DNA from: Rhodospirillales bacterium
GTDB lineage: Bacteria; Pseudomonadota; Alphaproteobacteria; Rhodospirillales; JADHTD01
Direction: 5' to 3'
Length of the DNA stretch: 22,846 nucleotides
NCBI GenBank assembly: GCA_016776525.1
Contig: JADHTD010000007.1
Span: 1 to 22,846 of the forward strand
Numbering within the stretch: position 1 is the first letter of the stretch; each line of letters begins with the position of its first letter. The position numbers and the translations under genes are program-made. Below are positions 7,069 to 14,779 of the stretch, in pieces. The notes under the pieces are model-generated. The model ran no database searches. It worked only from the letters and a program-made list of their open reading frames with translations, and was not told where the DNA came from.

Positions 7069-7088
7069 GCCCCTTAAATATAAGGGGC
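7069..7088. terminator. Hairpin between convergent genes, possible terminator
   Basis: GCCCCTTA-AATA-TAAGGGGC, a perfect eight-pair stem with a four-base loop. It lies between the 3' end of the MscS-type gene and that of the minus-strand cyclophilin. Neither side has a clean T-run; ATTTCTTCT follows on the plus strand after a short gap. A two-way or Rho-assisted terminator is plausible. Confidence 0.5.
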
Positions 7089-7095
7089 TGATCCC

Positions 7096-7644
7096 CTATT
7101 TCTTCTCATCCGCGGCGACGATCATACGGACGATTTGGTCCGGATTGGTGACCGAGCCGTTCGGATCGTCATCGCCCTTCTTCAGCATGCCGACGTATTT
7201 CATGCCCTCAGCGACCTGGCCCCAGATGGTGTATTGGCCGTCCAGGTGTTTGGCGTTCTTACGCGACAAGACGATGAAGAATTGGGAATCGGCGCTGTTG
7301 GGATCGCGCGAGCGGGCCATCGACAGCGTACCGCGTTTGTGTTTCTCGTTGGAGAATTCGGCCGGCAGATTGACGCCGGAACCGCCGGTGCCGTCGCCGC
7401 GCGGGTCGCCGCCCTGGGCCATGAAGCCGCTGATCACCCGGTGGAAGGTGAGCCCGTCGTAAAAGCCCTGGCGGACCAGTTCCTTAATGCGGGCGACATG
7501 GCGCGGCGCCAGGTCGGGGCGCAGGTCGATGACCACACGGCCATATTTCAGGTCCATTAACAGCGTGTTTTCAGGATCGGCGGCATTCACGGTATTGGCT
7601 CCTAGGAAGAGACCCAGTATCAGGGCCAGTATGATTGATCGCAT
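7096..7644 (-). CDS. Exported cyclophilin-type peptidyl-prolyl isomerase
   Basis: Catalyses cis-trans isomerisation of prolyl bonds. 182 residues with an N-terminal signal peptide (hydrophobic MRSIILALILGLFLGANTVNA, cut likely after Ala21 or Ala22), so it should act in the periplasm. Cyclophilin motifs are FHRV (67-70, catalytic arginine), QGGDP (77-81), SQFFI (120-124) and HLDGQYTIWG (133-142). The ATG at 7644 has GGAGG 4-5 bases upstream; an in-frame ATG at 7680 would put charged residues before the signal and is rejected. It is downstream of cheZ on the same strand with a 117-base gap, and convergent with the channel gene. Confidence 0.94.
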   Translation of the reverse strand: MRSIILALILGLFLGANTVNAADPENTLLMDLKYGRVVIDLRPDLAPRHVARIKELVRQGFYDGLTFHRVISGFMAQGGDPRGDGTGGSGVNLPAEFSNEKHKRGTLSMARSRDPNSADSQFFIVLSRKNAKHLDGQYTIWGQVAEGMKYVGMLKKGDDDPNGSVTNPDQIVRMIVAADEKK

Positions 7645-7743
7645 GGTTCCTCCACCCGGTTTTGAGTGTGTTTGTCCCATTGGGCCGCCGGTACGGGGGC
7701 GGCAGTTGCTTGTCAGTAGGGGATAAAGAAGGATTGTGGCAAA

Positions 7744-7757
7744 GGCAAGGCCTTGCC
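7744..7757. terminator. Palindrome just after cheZ
   Basis: GGCAAGG-CCTTGCC, a perfect 14-base palindrome four bases beyond the cheZ stop codon on the minus strand. It can form only a short-armed hairpin and has no T-run, so any terminator role is weak. Confidence 0.3.
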
Positions 7758-7761
7758 GGAG

Positions 7762-8292
7762 CTAATCAAAGAGGGCGTCGATTTCCGCCTGGGCCAGGGC
7801 CTTGTCCTCGTCCTGCGGGCCGTGCAGGAGTTGTTCGTCCTCGGTTTTAGAGATGCCCTTGACCTCGACCTTGCCGACCTCTTCCTTGCCCCAGATTTCA
7901 ATCAGGGCGGTAACCCGGTCTTCCACATAGGTAACCGATTTGATGACCTTGTTGACCCGTTGGCCGGTGAGGTCCTGGAAGGCACAGGCCTCGAAGACGG
8001 TATTGGCATTGGCTTCCATTTGGTCGATCAGTGCCAAGGCCTTCGGGTTCTTGAGGCCGTTGCGCAGTTTGTCGAGAGCCTCGTTGTTGGCCTCCATGGT
8101 TTCCATGATGGTGTTGGAGGCTTTCTCCGTGGCCTTGACGATGCCGTCCAGTTGTTCGCCCATGCTTTCGAAACCGTGGTCTTCATCGGCCGGACGCTGG
8201 ATGTGGGCGATCTCTTCCCGGACCCGTTTGATGTATTCAAAAAGGCCGATCAGTTCTTTTTTGAGGACGACGATTTCTGTTTCTTCGCTCAT
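7762..8292 (-). CDS. cheZ: CheZ-type chemotaxis phosphatase
   Basis: Dephosphorylates phospho-CheY, resetting the flagellar switch. 176 residues (E. coli CheZ has 214), almost wholly helical as expected for the long hairpin dimer. The catalytic segment is ACAFQDLTGQRVNKVI; Asp107 and Gln111 correspond to the phosphatase residues Asp143 and Gln147 of E. coli CheZ. The C-terminus AQAEIDALFD resembles the CheY-binding tail peptide. No other chemotaxis gene is in the window, so this is an orphan locus. Upstream is AT-rich sequence (8293-8458) with no promoter I can call with confidence, and the ribosome-binding site is weak. The neighbouring 8459-8977 gene may be functionally linked. Confidence 0.88.
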   Translation of the reverse strand: MSEETEIVVLKKELIGLFEYIKRVREEIAHIQRPADEDHGFESMGEQLDGIVKATEKASNTIMETMEANNEALDKLRNGLKNPKALALIDQMEANANTVFEACAFQDLTGQRVNKVIKSVTYVEDRVTALIEIWGKEEVGKVEVKGISKTEDEQLLHGPQDEDKALAQAEIDALFD

Positions 8293-8419
8293 CTGTATGG
8301 ACCCGGTTGTTCTACCATGACCGTTTTGTTGGTTTTATAAGGCTTTATATAAAAATAGATATAATGCGTTAAGTCCTTATTGCGCCCTATTTTTTACATT
8401 AAACCGAAAAAATAATAAC

Positions 8420-8435
8420 GGATTCTATAAAATCC
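8420..8435 (-). terminator. Possible terminator of the unknown gene next to cheZ
   Basis: On the minus strand GGATT-TTATAG-AATCC is followed within a few bases by TTATTATTTTTT. The stem has only five pairs, so this is a weak candidate lying 24 bases after the stop codon of the 8459-8977 gene. Confidence 0.3.
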
Positions 8436-8458
8436 CACAAATTTACCATGGAATAAGG

Positions 8459-8977
8459 CTATTTTTCCCCGAAATCCTTATCTACCAGCGATTTCATGGC
8501 GATTACATAGAGTTTTTCCCGCTGTTCCGGACTAAGTTCGTCAAGAACGGCCTGTTGGTCCCGTTTGACCTTGAGGGCGTTGTCGATCAGGGATTGGCGG
8601 TCCTGGGATACAGCTATGCTGTTTTTGTTGCCGGGCTTTTGTTGGGCCGCCGGTTCCTTGGGGGGGGCTCCGGCTGGCACCTCTCCGGTCAATTTACGGG
8701 CCAATAGTTCGGCCCTCCTTTCCGCCAGGTTTTCCGTCTGGCTTTCGGTGCGCCGTTCGGCGAGAGCCTCGGCCATCGATTTCCGGGGTTTCTGATTGGA
8801 AACGACGACCATATCTTCCAGATTTTCCAGGGAAAGATTATCGTCATCATTGCCGCTGGCGGGCGGACCAGCCGGGATCTTTTCACCCGTTTCCGACGAC
8901 GCCTTTTTGGCGGCCTGCCGCCTGACCGGCTTCTTGGCAGCCTTCTTTTTGCGTTTTTTTGACCCGAAACCGAACAT
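8459..8977 (-). CDS. Unrecognised basic protein next to cheZ
   Basis: I do not recognise this gene. From the ATG at 8977 it encodes 172 residues. The N-terminus is MFGFGS followed by a very lysine/arginine-rich stretch (about 7-28). The middle is polar and Pro/Gly/Asp-rich, with a helical charged section (AEALAERR...ENLAERRAELLARKL). A likely helical C-terminal module contains DRQSLIDNALKVKR and LDELSPEQREKLYVIAMKSL. There is no signal peptide or membrane span. An in-frame ATG at 9073 would add 32 residues without a clear ribosome site; the MFGFG start fits better, though its Shine-Dalgarno is also weak (AAGG about 12 bases upstream). It lies upstream of cheZ on the same strand and is divergent from the glycerate kinase gene. 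A motility or polar-localisation role is only a guess. Confidence 0.7.
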   Translation of the reverse strand: MFGFGSKKRKKKAAKKPVRRQAAKKASSETGEKIPAGPPASGNDDDNLSLENLEDMVVVSNQKPRKSMAEALAERRTESQTENLAERRAELLARKLTGEVPAGAPPKEPAAQQKPGNKNSIAVSQDRQSLIDNALKVKRDQQAVLDELSPEQREKLYVIAMKSLVDKDFGEK

Positions 8978-9078
8978 AAGCAAGGTAAACCTTCGCGAGA
9001 ACAAATGCAGAGCCACCATCCGGATTGTAGCGTCAGAGACACTCCGGCGGAAATTAAAGTGGTTTATTTTCACTCATT

Positions 9079-9094
9079 GGGCATTAGTATGCCC
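9079..9094. promoter_or_regulatory. Inverted repeat upstream of glycerate kinase gene
   Basis: GGGCAT-TAGT-ATGCCC, a perfect six-base inverted repeat 50 bases before the start codon, in the divergent gap 8978-9143. It could be an operator or a leader hairpin. The gap also holds a weaker pair, CCGGA (9020-9024) and TCCGG (9043-9047). Confidence 0.3.
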
Positions 9095-9143
9095 GGAAAT
9101 TACCAACAAATCCTTTCCAGAGACCTAACATTGAAAGTCGCCT

Positions 9144-10373
9144 ATGGATAAAGGCCTTTTGCATGCTCTGTTCGAAGCCGCCGTTGAGCGGGCGCAACCG
9201 GCGCGGTGTCTGCCGTCCTGTTTGCCGCAGGAGACGGGCCGCTGTCTGGTAATCGGTGCCGGTAAGGCCGCCGCCAGCATGGCGAAAGCCGTCGAGGAGC
9301 ACTGGTCCGGTGACCTGTCGGGACTGGTCATTACCCGCTATGGCCATGGCGTCGCCTGCGGGAAGATCGACGTTATCGAGGCCGCCCATCCGGTGCCCGA
9401 TGATGCCGGTGAACTGGCCGCCCGGCGTATTCTGGAGATGGTCGACGGGCTCGGGGCCGAAGATTTAGTGCTTTTCCTGGCCTCCGGCGGCGGTTCGGCG
9501 CTGCTGTCCTTGCCGGCGGACGGACTGACCCTGGCCGACAAACAGGCGGTCAACGGCAAGCTCCTGAAATCGGGGGCCGCCATTGACGAGATGAATTGCG
9601 TCCGTAAACACCTCTCAGCCATCAAGGGCGGCCGCCTGGGGGCGGCGGTCCATCCGGCCCGTCTGCTGACCCTGGCCATATCGGACGTTCCCGGCGACGA
9701 CCCGGCGGTTATTGCCTCCGGCCCGACGGTTGCCGACCCGACCACCTTTGCCGATGCCCGGGCGGTGCTCGACAAATACGGGATCGAGGCGCCCCCCGCC
9801 GTGGCCGCCCATCTTGCGGCGGCCCGTGATGAGACGCCGAAACCGGGTGATGAAAGGCTGGCCGGGTCCGGCTTCGAGATGATTGCAACCCCTGCCCAGG
9901 CATTGGAAGCCGCCGCCGAAAAGGCCCGCCAAGCCGGTTACGAGCCGATTATCCTGGGCGACGCCATCGAAGGGGAAGCCCGCGATGTGGCCCGTGGCCA
10001 AGCCGAACTGGCCAAAAAGACGGTGTCCGGCACGGTGCTTCTTTCCGGTGGCGAGACGACGGTGACGGTCCGCGGCACGGGGCGCGGCGGCCGCAATGCG
10101 GAATTCGCCCTGGCCCTGGCCCTGGCCCTGGACGGCCATCCGGGAATTTCGGCGATCGCCTGCGATACGGACGGCATCGACGGCACCGAAGACAATGCCG
10201 GATGCGTGGTCGGGCCCGATACTCTGGCGCGGGCGGCGGCGGCGAGCCTGGACGCCGGGGCCTTGCTCGACGATAACAATGCTTACGCTTTTTTCGACGG
10301 ACTCGATGATCTGGTGAAAACCGGGCCAACGTTAACCAACGTCAACGATTTCCGGGCCATAATTGTCGATTGA
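9144..10373 (+). CDS. gckA: Glycerate 2-kinase (MOFRL family)
   Basis: Phosphorylates D-glycerate to 2-phosphoglycerate, feeding glyoxylate/tartronate-semialdehyde or serine-cycle carbon into lower glycolysis. Homologues are often mislabelled hydroxypyruvate reductase (ttuD). 409 residues. The N-terminal domain has VIGAGKAAASMA (about 36-47) and LASGGGSALL (about 112-121). The C-terminal MOFRL domain has GGETTVTVRGTGRGGRN (about 302-318) and DTDGIDGTEDNAG (about 342-354). The Shine-Dalgarno is weak (GAAAG). A pyruvate kinase gene follows after 60 bases, a pairing known for the ttuD-ttuE genes. Four tandem GCCCTG units (10107-10130) encode ALALALAL within the C-terminal domain. Confidence 0.9.
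   Translation: MDKGLLHALFEAAVERAQPARCLPSCLPQETGRCLVIGAGKAAASMAKAVEEHWSGDLSGLVITRYGHGVACGKIDVIEAAHPVPDDAGELAARRILEMVDGLGAEDLVLFLASGGGSALLSLPADGLTLADKQAVNGKLLKSGAAIDEMNCVRKHLSAIKGGRLGAAVHPARLLTLAISDVPGDDPAVIASGPTVADPTTFADARAVLDKYGIEAPPAVAAHLAAARDETPKPGDERLAGSGFEMIATPAQALEAAAEKARQAGYEPIILGDAIEGEARDVARGQAELAKKTVSGTVLLSGGETTVTVRGTGRGGRNAEFALALALALDGHPGISAIACDTDGIDGTEDNAGCVVGPDTLARAAAASLDAGALLDDNNAYAFFDGLDDLVKTGPTLTNVNDFRAIIVD
10107..10130 (+). repeat. Four tandem GCCCTG hexamers in glycerate kinase gene
   Basis: Four exact, consecutive copies of GCCCTG, encoding alternating Ala-Leu. Unit gain or loss keeps the frame, so it could vary in length without breaking the gene. Confidence 0.85.
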
Positions 10374-10433
10374 TATAAAAAAACCGAATATCTTCAATTA
10401 TCTTTAACATAGAAGGGCTAAACAGAAGCCATA

Positions 10434-11849
10434 ATGAGACGCCGCCGTAACGCCAAGATTATCGCCACCCTGGGACCCAGCAGTTCCGACAAGGAACGCA
10501 TTGCCCAGCTTTTCCGCGCCGGGGCCGATGTCTTTCGCCTCAATTTCAGTCACGGCACCCACGACGATCACCGCCAGCGGTTACAGACCATCCGCGAATT
10601 GGAAGCGGAATTCGGGCGGCCCATCGGCGTGCTGATGGACCTTCAGGGGCCGAAACTGCGGGTTGGTACCTTCGAAGACGGCAGTGTCCAGCTTAAGGCC
10701 GGCAACCCGTTCCGGCTCGACTTGGCCGAGGTGCAGGGCAACGATGTCTCGGCGACGTTGCCCCATGCGGAAATATTCGCCGCTCTCAAACCGGAAATGG
10801 ATATCCTGCTGGATGACGGAAAAATCCGCCTGAAGGTGGTCCGTTGCGGCCTGGATTACGCAGAAACCATGGTCATGACCGGCGGCAAGCTGTCCAACCA
10901 CAAAGGCGTCAACGTCCCCAGCGCCATCCTTGAACTGTCGCCGCTGACCGACAAGGACCGCAAGGACCTGACCTTCGGCCTCGACCTCGGTGTCGACTGG
11001 GTGGCCCTGTCCTTTGTCCAGCGCCCTGAAGATATGGCCGAGATGCGCAAAATCGTCGGCGGCCGGGCTGGGGTTCTGGCCAAGCTGGAAAAACCATCGG
11101 CCATCGACTACCTAGAGGAAATCATCGAACTGTCCGATGCGGTGATGGTTGCCCGCGGCGACCTCGGCGTCGAACTGCCGCCGGAAGACGTGCCGGCGGT
11201 GCAAAAACAGATTGTCGCCGCCTGCCGCCAGGCCGGCAAGCCGGTGGTCGTCGCCACCCAGATGCTGGAATCGATGATCACCGCCCCGACACCGACCCGG
11301 GCCGAGGCCTCCGATGTGGCAACCGCCGTTTATGATGGGGCCGACGCCGTCATGCTGTCGGCGGAAACGGCGGCGGGCGATTATCCGATCGAAGCCGTCA
11401 GCATCATGGAACGCATCATCAACCGGGTTGAAGTCGACCCAAGCTACCGGACCATTATGAATGCCTCGCAGCGGGAACCGGAAGCGACCTCCGCCGATGC
11501 CATCTCGGCTGCCGCCCGCCAGGTGGCGCATACCATTTCGGCGGCCGCCGTCGTCACCTTCAGCACCACCGGGTCGACGACATTACGGGCGGCCCGGGAA
11601 CGCCCCGTGGTGCCGATCTTGGGGCTAACCTCACGGCCCGCGACGGCCCGCCGCCTGGCCCTGGCCTGGGGCGTGCATTCGGTGCAGACGAAAGAAATCA
11701 AGACTTTCGCGGACATGGTCAAGATGGCCATCGACGCCGCCGTTAAGGAGGAATTCGCCACCCGCGGCTCGCAGATCGTCGTTACCGCCGGTGTTCCCTT
11801 CGGCACACCGGGCGCCACCAATATATTGCGGATTGCCTGGATCGAATAA
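10434..11849 (+). CDS. pyk: Pyruvate kinase
   Basis: Transfers phosphate from PEP to ADP, giving pyruvate and ATP. 471 residues, normal length. Visible are RLNFSHG (about 35-41), MDLQGPKLRVG (about 68-78), the active-site segment AKLEKPSAIDYLEEI (near 215-229), MVARGDLGVELP (near 238) and TQMLESMI. The C-terminal domain ends without an extra PEP-utiliser domain. The DLQGPKLRVG variant, instead of DTKGPEIR, is the form common in many proteobacteria. It is 60 bases downstream of the glycerate kinase gene and 45 bases upstream of the AEC carrier, on the same strand, with no clear terminator between them, so co-transcription is likely. The genome may carry another pyruvate kinase for central glycolysis. 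Confidence 0.96.
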   Translation: MRRRRNAKIIATLGPSSSDKERIAQLFRAGADVFRLNFSHGTHDDHRQRLQTIRELEAEFGRPIGVLMDLQGPKLRVGTFEDGSVQLKAGNPFRLDLAEVQGNDVSATLPHAEIFAALKPEMDILLDDGKIRLKVVRCGLDYAETMVMTGGKLSNHKGVNVPSAILELSPLTDKDRKDLTFGLDLGVDWVALSFVQRPEDMAEMRKIVGGRAGVLAKLEKPSAIDYLEEIIELSDAVMVARGDLGVELPPEDVPAVQKQIVAACRQAGKPVVVATQMLESMITAPTPTRAEASDVATAVYDGADAVMLSAETAAGDYPIEAVSIMERIINRVEVDPSYRTIMNASQREPEATSADAISAAARQVAHTISAAAVVTFSTTGSTTLRAARERPVVPILGLTSRPATARRLALAWGVHSVQTKEIKTFADMVKMAIDAAVKEEFATRGSQIVVTAGVPFGTPGATNILRIAWIE

Positions 11850-11894
11850 ACGCGATATCTACAGACCCCTGTTTCAGGATATCAACCGGAAAAA

Positions 11895-12770
11895 ATGTTT
11901 ACCGAACTTTTCACCGTCATTGCGCCGGTGTTTATCTGCGCCGGCATCGGATTTGCCTGGGCCAAGATGGACCGGCCCTACGACACCAAGCTGGTGACCG
12001 CTCTGATTGCCAATTTCGGCACGCCGTGTCTGGTTTTTTCGTCGCTCATCGATACCAGGCTGGCGCCGCAGGAATTCGGCAACATGGTTATCATCGCCAT
12101 TACGGCGATGGTCGGCTTTGCCCTTGTCTCGGCAGCCGTGCTGAAAGTCGCCGGTTGTTCGAAGCGGACCTTCCTGGCCGCCATGACGGTCCCCAATACG
12201 GGCAACATGGGCTTGCCGTTGTGCCTGTTCGCCTTTGGGGAAAAAGGTCTGGCGCTGGCCATCGCCTATTACACCATTGCTTCGCTGACCCAGTTCACCT
12301 TTGGCCCGCTGGCCGCCTCGGGCGGGGCCGCTTTTACCAAACTACTCAAGATTCCCCTGATCTATGCCGTTTTGCTGGCCGTTGCCGCGATCCTCACAGG
12401 CTTTGAACCGCCACGTTGGATTAACAACACGACCCGGATTTTGGGCGGCATGACCATTCCGATGCTGCTCATCACCCTCGGTTTCTCCCTGGCCAGCCTG
12501 CGGGTCAGCGGCGTCAAACGCTGTATCCTGCTGTCGGTCTTCCGCCTCGTCATGGGCTTCGCCGGCGGTGTCCTGCTGGCCGACGCCTTTGGCCTGGAAG
12601 GCATCGCCCGCGGCGTGGTGATCGTCGAATCGAGCATGCCGGTCGCCGTCTTCGCCTATCTTTTCGCCCAGCAGTACGACCGTTCTCCGGAAGAAGTGGC
12701 GGGCGTCGTGGTCATTTCCACGGTGATCTCCTTTGCTACCCTGCCGGCGCTGATGTGGTATGTGCTGTAA
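11895..12770 (+). CDS. AEC family transporter
   Basis: Inner-membrane carrier of the auxin efflux carrier family, whose bacterial members move organic anions such as malate, malonate or other carboxylates. 291 residues and hydrophobic throughout, consistent with about ten membrane helices in two inverted halves. Typical strings are NFGTPCLVFSSL, PNTGNMGLPLCLFAFG in the first half, and GGMTIPMLLITLGFSL with ESSMPVAVFAYLFAQQY in the second; the mid-helix prolines are a family hallmark. The ATG follows CCGGAAAAA, a weak ribosome site. The 45-base gap after pyk contains two GATATC palindromes around a small CCTG/CAGG hairpin. Context suggests a carboxylate of the glycerate pathway, but the substrate is not shown by sequence. 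Confidence 0.88.
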   Translation: MFTELFTVIAPVFICAGIGFAWAKMDRPYDTKLVTALIANFGTPCLVFSSLIDTRLAPQEFGNMVIIAITAMVGFALVSAAVLKVAGCSKRTFLAAMTVPNTGNMGLPLCLFAFGEKGLALAIAYYTIASLTQFTFGPLAASGGAAFTKLLKIPLIYAVLLAVAAILTGFEPPRWINNTTRILGGMTIPMLLITLGFSLASLRVSGVKRCILLSVFRLVMGFAGGVLLADAFGLEGIARGVVIVESSMPVAVFAYLFAQQYDRSPEEVAGVVVISTVISFATLPALMWYVL

Positions 12771-12856
12771 GCTTTGCTTTGTCTCTAAAAGCGTGATTTC
12801 TTTTTCTATTCCCGCTATATGAAGCGCACAACTTTGATCTGGGGTTCTTAACTGTA

Positions 12857-13837
12857 ATGACCGTTCTCGTCACCGGTGCCGCCGGTTTTATCGGTTTTCA
12901 TACGTCCAAGGCTCTCCTAGCGCGGGGCGATAAGGTCATCGGTATCGATAACCTGAACGATTACTATGACGTATCCCTAAAAGAAGCCCGGCTAAATCAG
13001 CTCCGTGAACAGGATAACTTTGTCTTCGAAGGCCTCGATATTGCCGACCGGGAAGCCATGGAAAATTTCGGGAAACACCACCCGGAGATCACTCGTGTCG
13101 TGCATCTGGCGGCGCAACCCGGTGTCCGTTATTCCCTGATCAATCCGTATGCCTATACCCGGACCAATGTGGAAGGGCATATGTGCGTCCTCGAACTGTG
13201 CCGCCACCTGGAAGGATTGAAACATCTCGTCTACGCCTCGACTTCTTCGGTTTACGGGGCCAATAAGTCCCAGCCTTTCTCCGTGGGGGACCCGACGGAG
13301 CATCCGGTATCGCTTTATGCGGCGACCAAGAAGTCCATGGAACTGATGAGCCACACCTATGCCCACCTTTACCGGATCCCGCAGACGGGGTTGCGCTATT
13401 TTACGGTCTATGGCCCCTGGGGGCGGCCGGATATGTCGCCGATTATCTTCACCCGCAAGATTCTGGCCGGAGAGCCGCTCCCGGTTTTCAACCACGGCGA
13501 CATGCGCCGCGATTTCACTTATATCGACGATATCGTCAGCGGCACCCTCGCTTGCCTCGACCGGCCGCCGGTTGACGACGGAGAGGCTGTGCCTTGCCGG
13601 GTCTATAATATCGGCAACCAGAGGTCGGAAAATCTGATGGATTTCATCGGCCTCATTGAGAAGAACCTCGACCGCAAGGCGGAGTTCGATTTCCTGCCCA
13701 TGCAGCCCGGCGATGTTCAGGAAACCTACGCCGATATCAAAGCGGCCCGCCGTGATTTCGGTTACGATCCGAAAACCACCATTGAGCAAGGAATCCCGAA
13801 GTTCATCCGCTGGTACCGGGATTTCTACGGGGGTTGA
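12857..13837 (+). CDS. NAD-dependent epimerase, UDP-glucuronate 4-epimerase-like
   Basis: Short-chain dehydrogenase-type sugar nucleotide epimerase. The best fit is the GAE/LspL branch, which interconverts UDP-glucuronate and UDP-galacturonate for surface polysaccharides. 326 residues. The Rossmann motif GAAGFIG is at 7-13, HLAAQPGVRYS is typical of the branch, TSSVYG carries the catalytic Ser/Thr, and the Tyr/Lys pair is in SLYAATKK near 153-159. It ends with FIRWYRDFY, also branch-typical. There is no clear Shine-Dalgarno; the 86-base upstream gap is AT-richer. No glycosyltransferase or capsule gene is nearby, so its pathway is elsewhere. Related branches (UDP-glucose or UDP-xylose epimerases) are less likely but not excluded. 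Confidence 0.88.
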   Translation: MTVLVTGAAGFIGFHTSKALLARGDKVIGIDNLNDYYDVSLKEARLNQLREQDNFVFEGLDIADREAMENFGKHHPEITRVVHLAAQPGVRYSLINPYAYTRTNVEGHMCVLELCRHLEGLKHLVYASTSSVYGANKSQPFSVGDPTEHPVSLYAATKKSMELMSHTYAHLYRIPQTGLRYFTVYGPWGRPDMSPIIFTRKILAGEPLPVFNHGDMRRDFTYIDDIVSGTLACLDRPPVDDGEAVPCRVYNIGNQRSENLMDFIGLIEKNLDRKAEFDFLPMQPGDVQETYADIKAARRDFGYDPKTTIEQGIPKFIRWYRDFYGG

Positions 13838-13852
13838 AGCCCCGCATTCGGT

Positions 13853-14773
13853 ATGGCCGGTCCCGGAATGATCCGTTATGTGGCGCTGTTGGTCTTGCTG
13901 GCGGCAATCTGGAGTTCGGCCTTCGTCTTCATCAAGGTTGCCGTCGGAACCATTCCGCCGCTGAGCGTCGCCGCCGCCCGCATCGTGATTGCCGCCGTTT
14001 TTCTTTACCTTTACGCCCGCATCATAAAAGAATCGCTTCCGCCCTTCGGGAAAACCTGGGTGATGTTCTTCCTCATCGGGCTGTTCGGCAACGGCCTGCC
14101 GTTTACCCTGATCAGTTGGGGGGAACTGCAGGTCGATAGCGGCCTGGCGGCCATCCTGATGTCGGTCATGCCGTTGGTGACGTTGCTGCTGGTCCACCTG
14201 TTCACCGAGGACGAACGAATCACCCCGGGCAAGGTGGTCGGTGTTTTCCTGGGCCTTGGCGGTGTCGTCGTCCTGGTCGGACCGCAAGCTTTGTTGAATT
14301 TGGGCGGTGATGCCGTCTATCAGTTAGCGGTAACCGGCGGCGCCGTCTGTTACGCCATCGCCTCCGTCATCGCCCGCCGCCTGCCGCCGTCACCGCCGGT
14401 GGGCCGCTCGGCGGCGGTGATGATCTGCGCCAGTTTGCAAATGATCCCGCTGTCGCTCTACCTGGACCGGCCGTGGACCCTGTCGCCGACACCGGAAGCC
14501 TTGGGGTCGGTGGCTTTCCTCGGCCTCATCGCGACGGCAATAGCGACCGTCATCTATTTCATCGTGGTCTCCGCCAAGGGGGCGACCTTCCTGTCGTTCA
14601 TCAACTATATGATTCCGCTGATGGGCGTTTTCTGGGGGGCGACGCTGCTGGGTGAACAGGTCGAGCCGAAGGCCCTGGCCGCCTTGGCCTTGATCCTGGC
14701 CGGACTGGCCATCGCCAATTACAAAAGCAAGGCCCCAAGCGGCGAGAAGACGCGGATCAGCAAGGGGCCTTGA
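13853..14773 (+). CDS. EamA/DMT-family transporter
   Basis: Inner-membrane drug/metabolite transporter of the EamA type, usually a small-molecule exporter. 306 residues from 13853, with about ten membrane helices in two EamA repeats. LLAAIWSSAFVFIKVAVGTIPP is the classic first helix, followed by LISWGELQVDSGLAAILMSVMPL, and PLMGVFWGATLLGEQVEPKALAALALILAGLAI is the typical end. The start is uncertain: ATG at 13853 or at 13868 (MIRYVALL), and neither has a strong ribosome site. The gene begins 15 bases after the epimerase stop codon, which lies inside a small GGGG/CCCC hairpin, so translation may be coupled. The substrate is unknown. The dispersed repeat begins 7 bases after the stop. Confidence 0.88.
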   Translation: MAGPGMIRYVALLVLLAAIWSSAFVFIKVAVGTIPPLSVAAARIVIAAVFLYLYARIIKESLPPFGKTWVMFFLIGLFGNGLPFTLISWGELQVDSGLAAILMSVMPLVTLLLVHLFTEDERITPGKVVGVFLGLGGVVVLVGPQALLNLGGDAVYQLAVTGGAVCYAIASVIARRLPPSPPVGRSAAVMICASLQMIPLSLYLDRPWTLSPTPEALGSVAFLGLIATAIATVIYFIVVSAKGATFLSFINYMIPLMGVFWGATLLGEQVEPKALAALALILAGLAIANYKSKAPSGEKTRISKGP

Positions 14774-14779
14774 TTTTAG

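Noticed and set aside
8978..9073. Longer start for the unknown gene next to cheZ
   Set aside because: The added 32 residues (KINHFNFRRS...) have no clear ribosome site and lie in the likely promoter region of the divergent gene pair. Not fully excluded.
11854..11883. Terminator between pyk and the AEC gene
   Set aside because: Two GATATC palindromes and a CCTG/CAGG mini-hairpin are present, but the stem is short and asymmetric and no T-run follows, so read-through is more likely.
12992..14287. A 431-codon antisense frame across the epimerase and EamA genes
   Set aside because: It spans two well-supported genes, is rich in Asp/His/Gly/Gln shadow composition, and has no recognisable domain.
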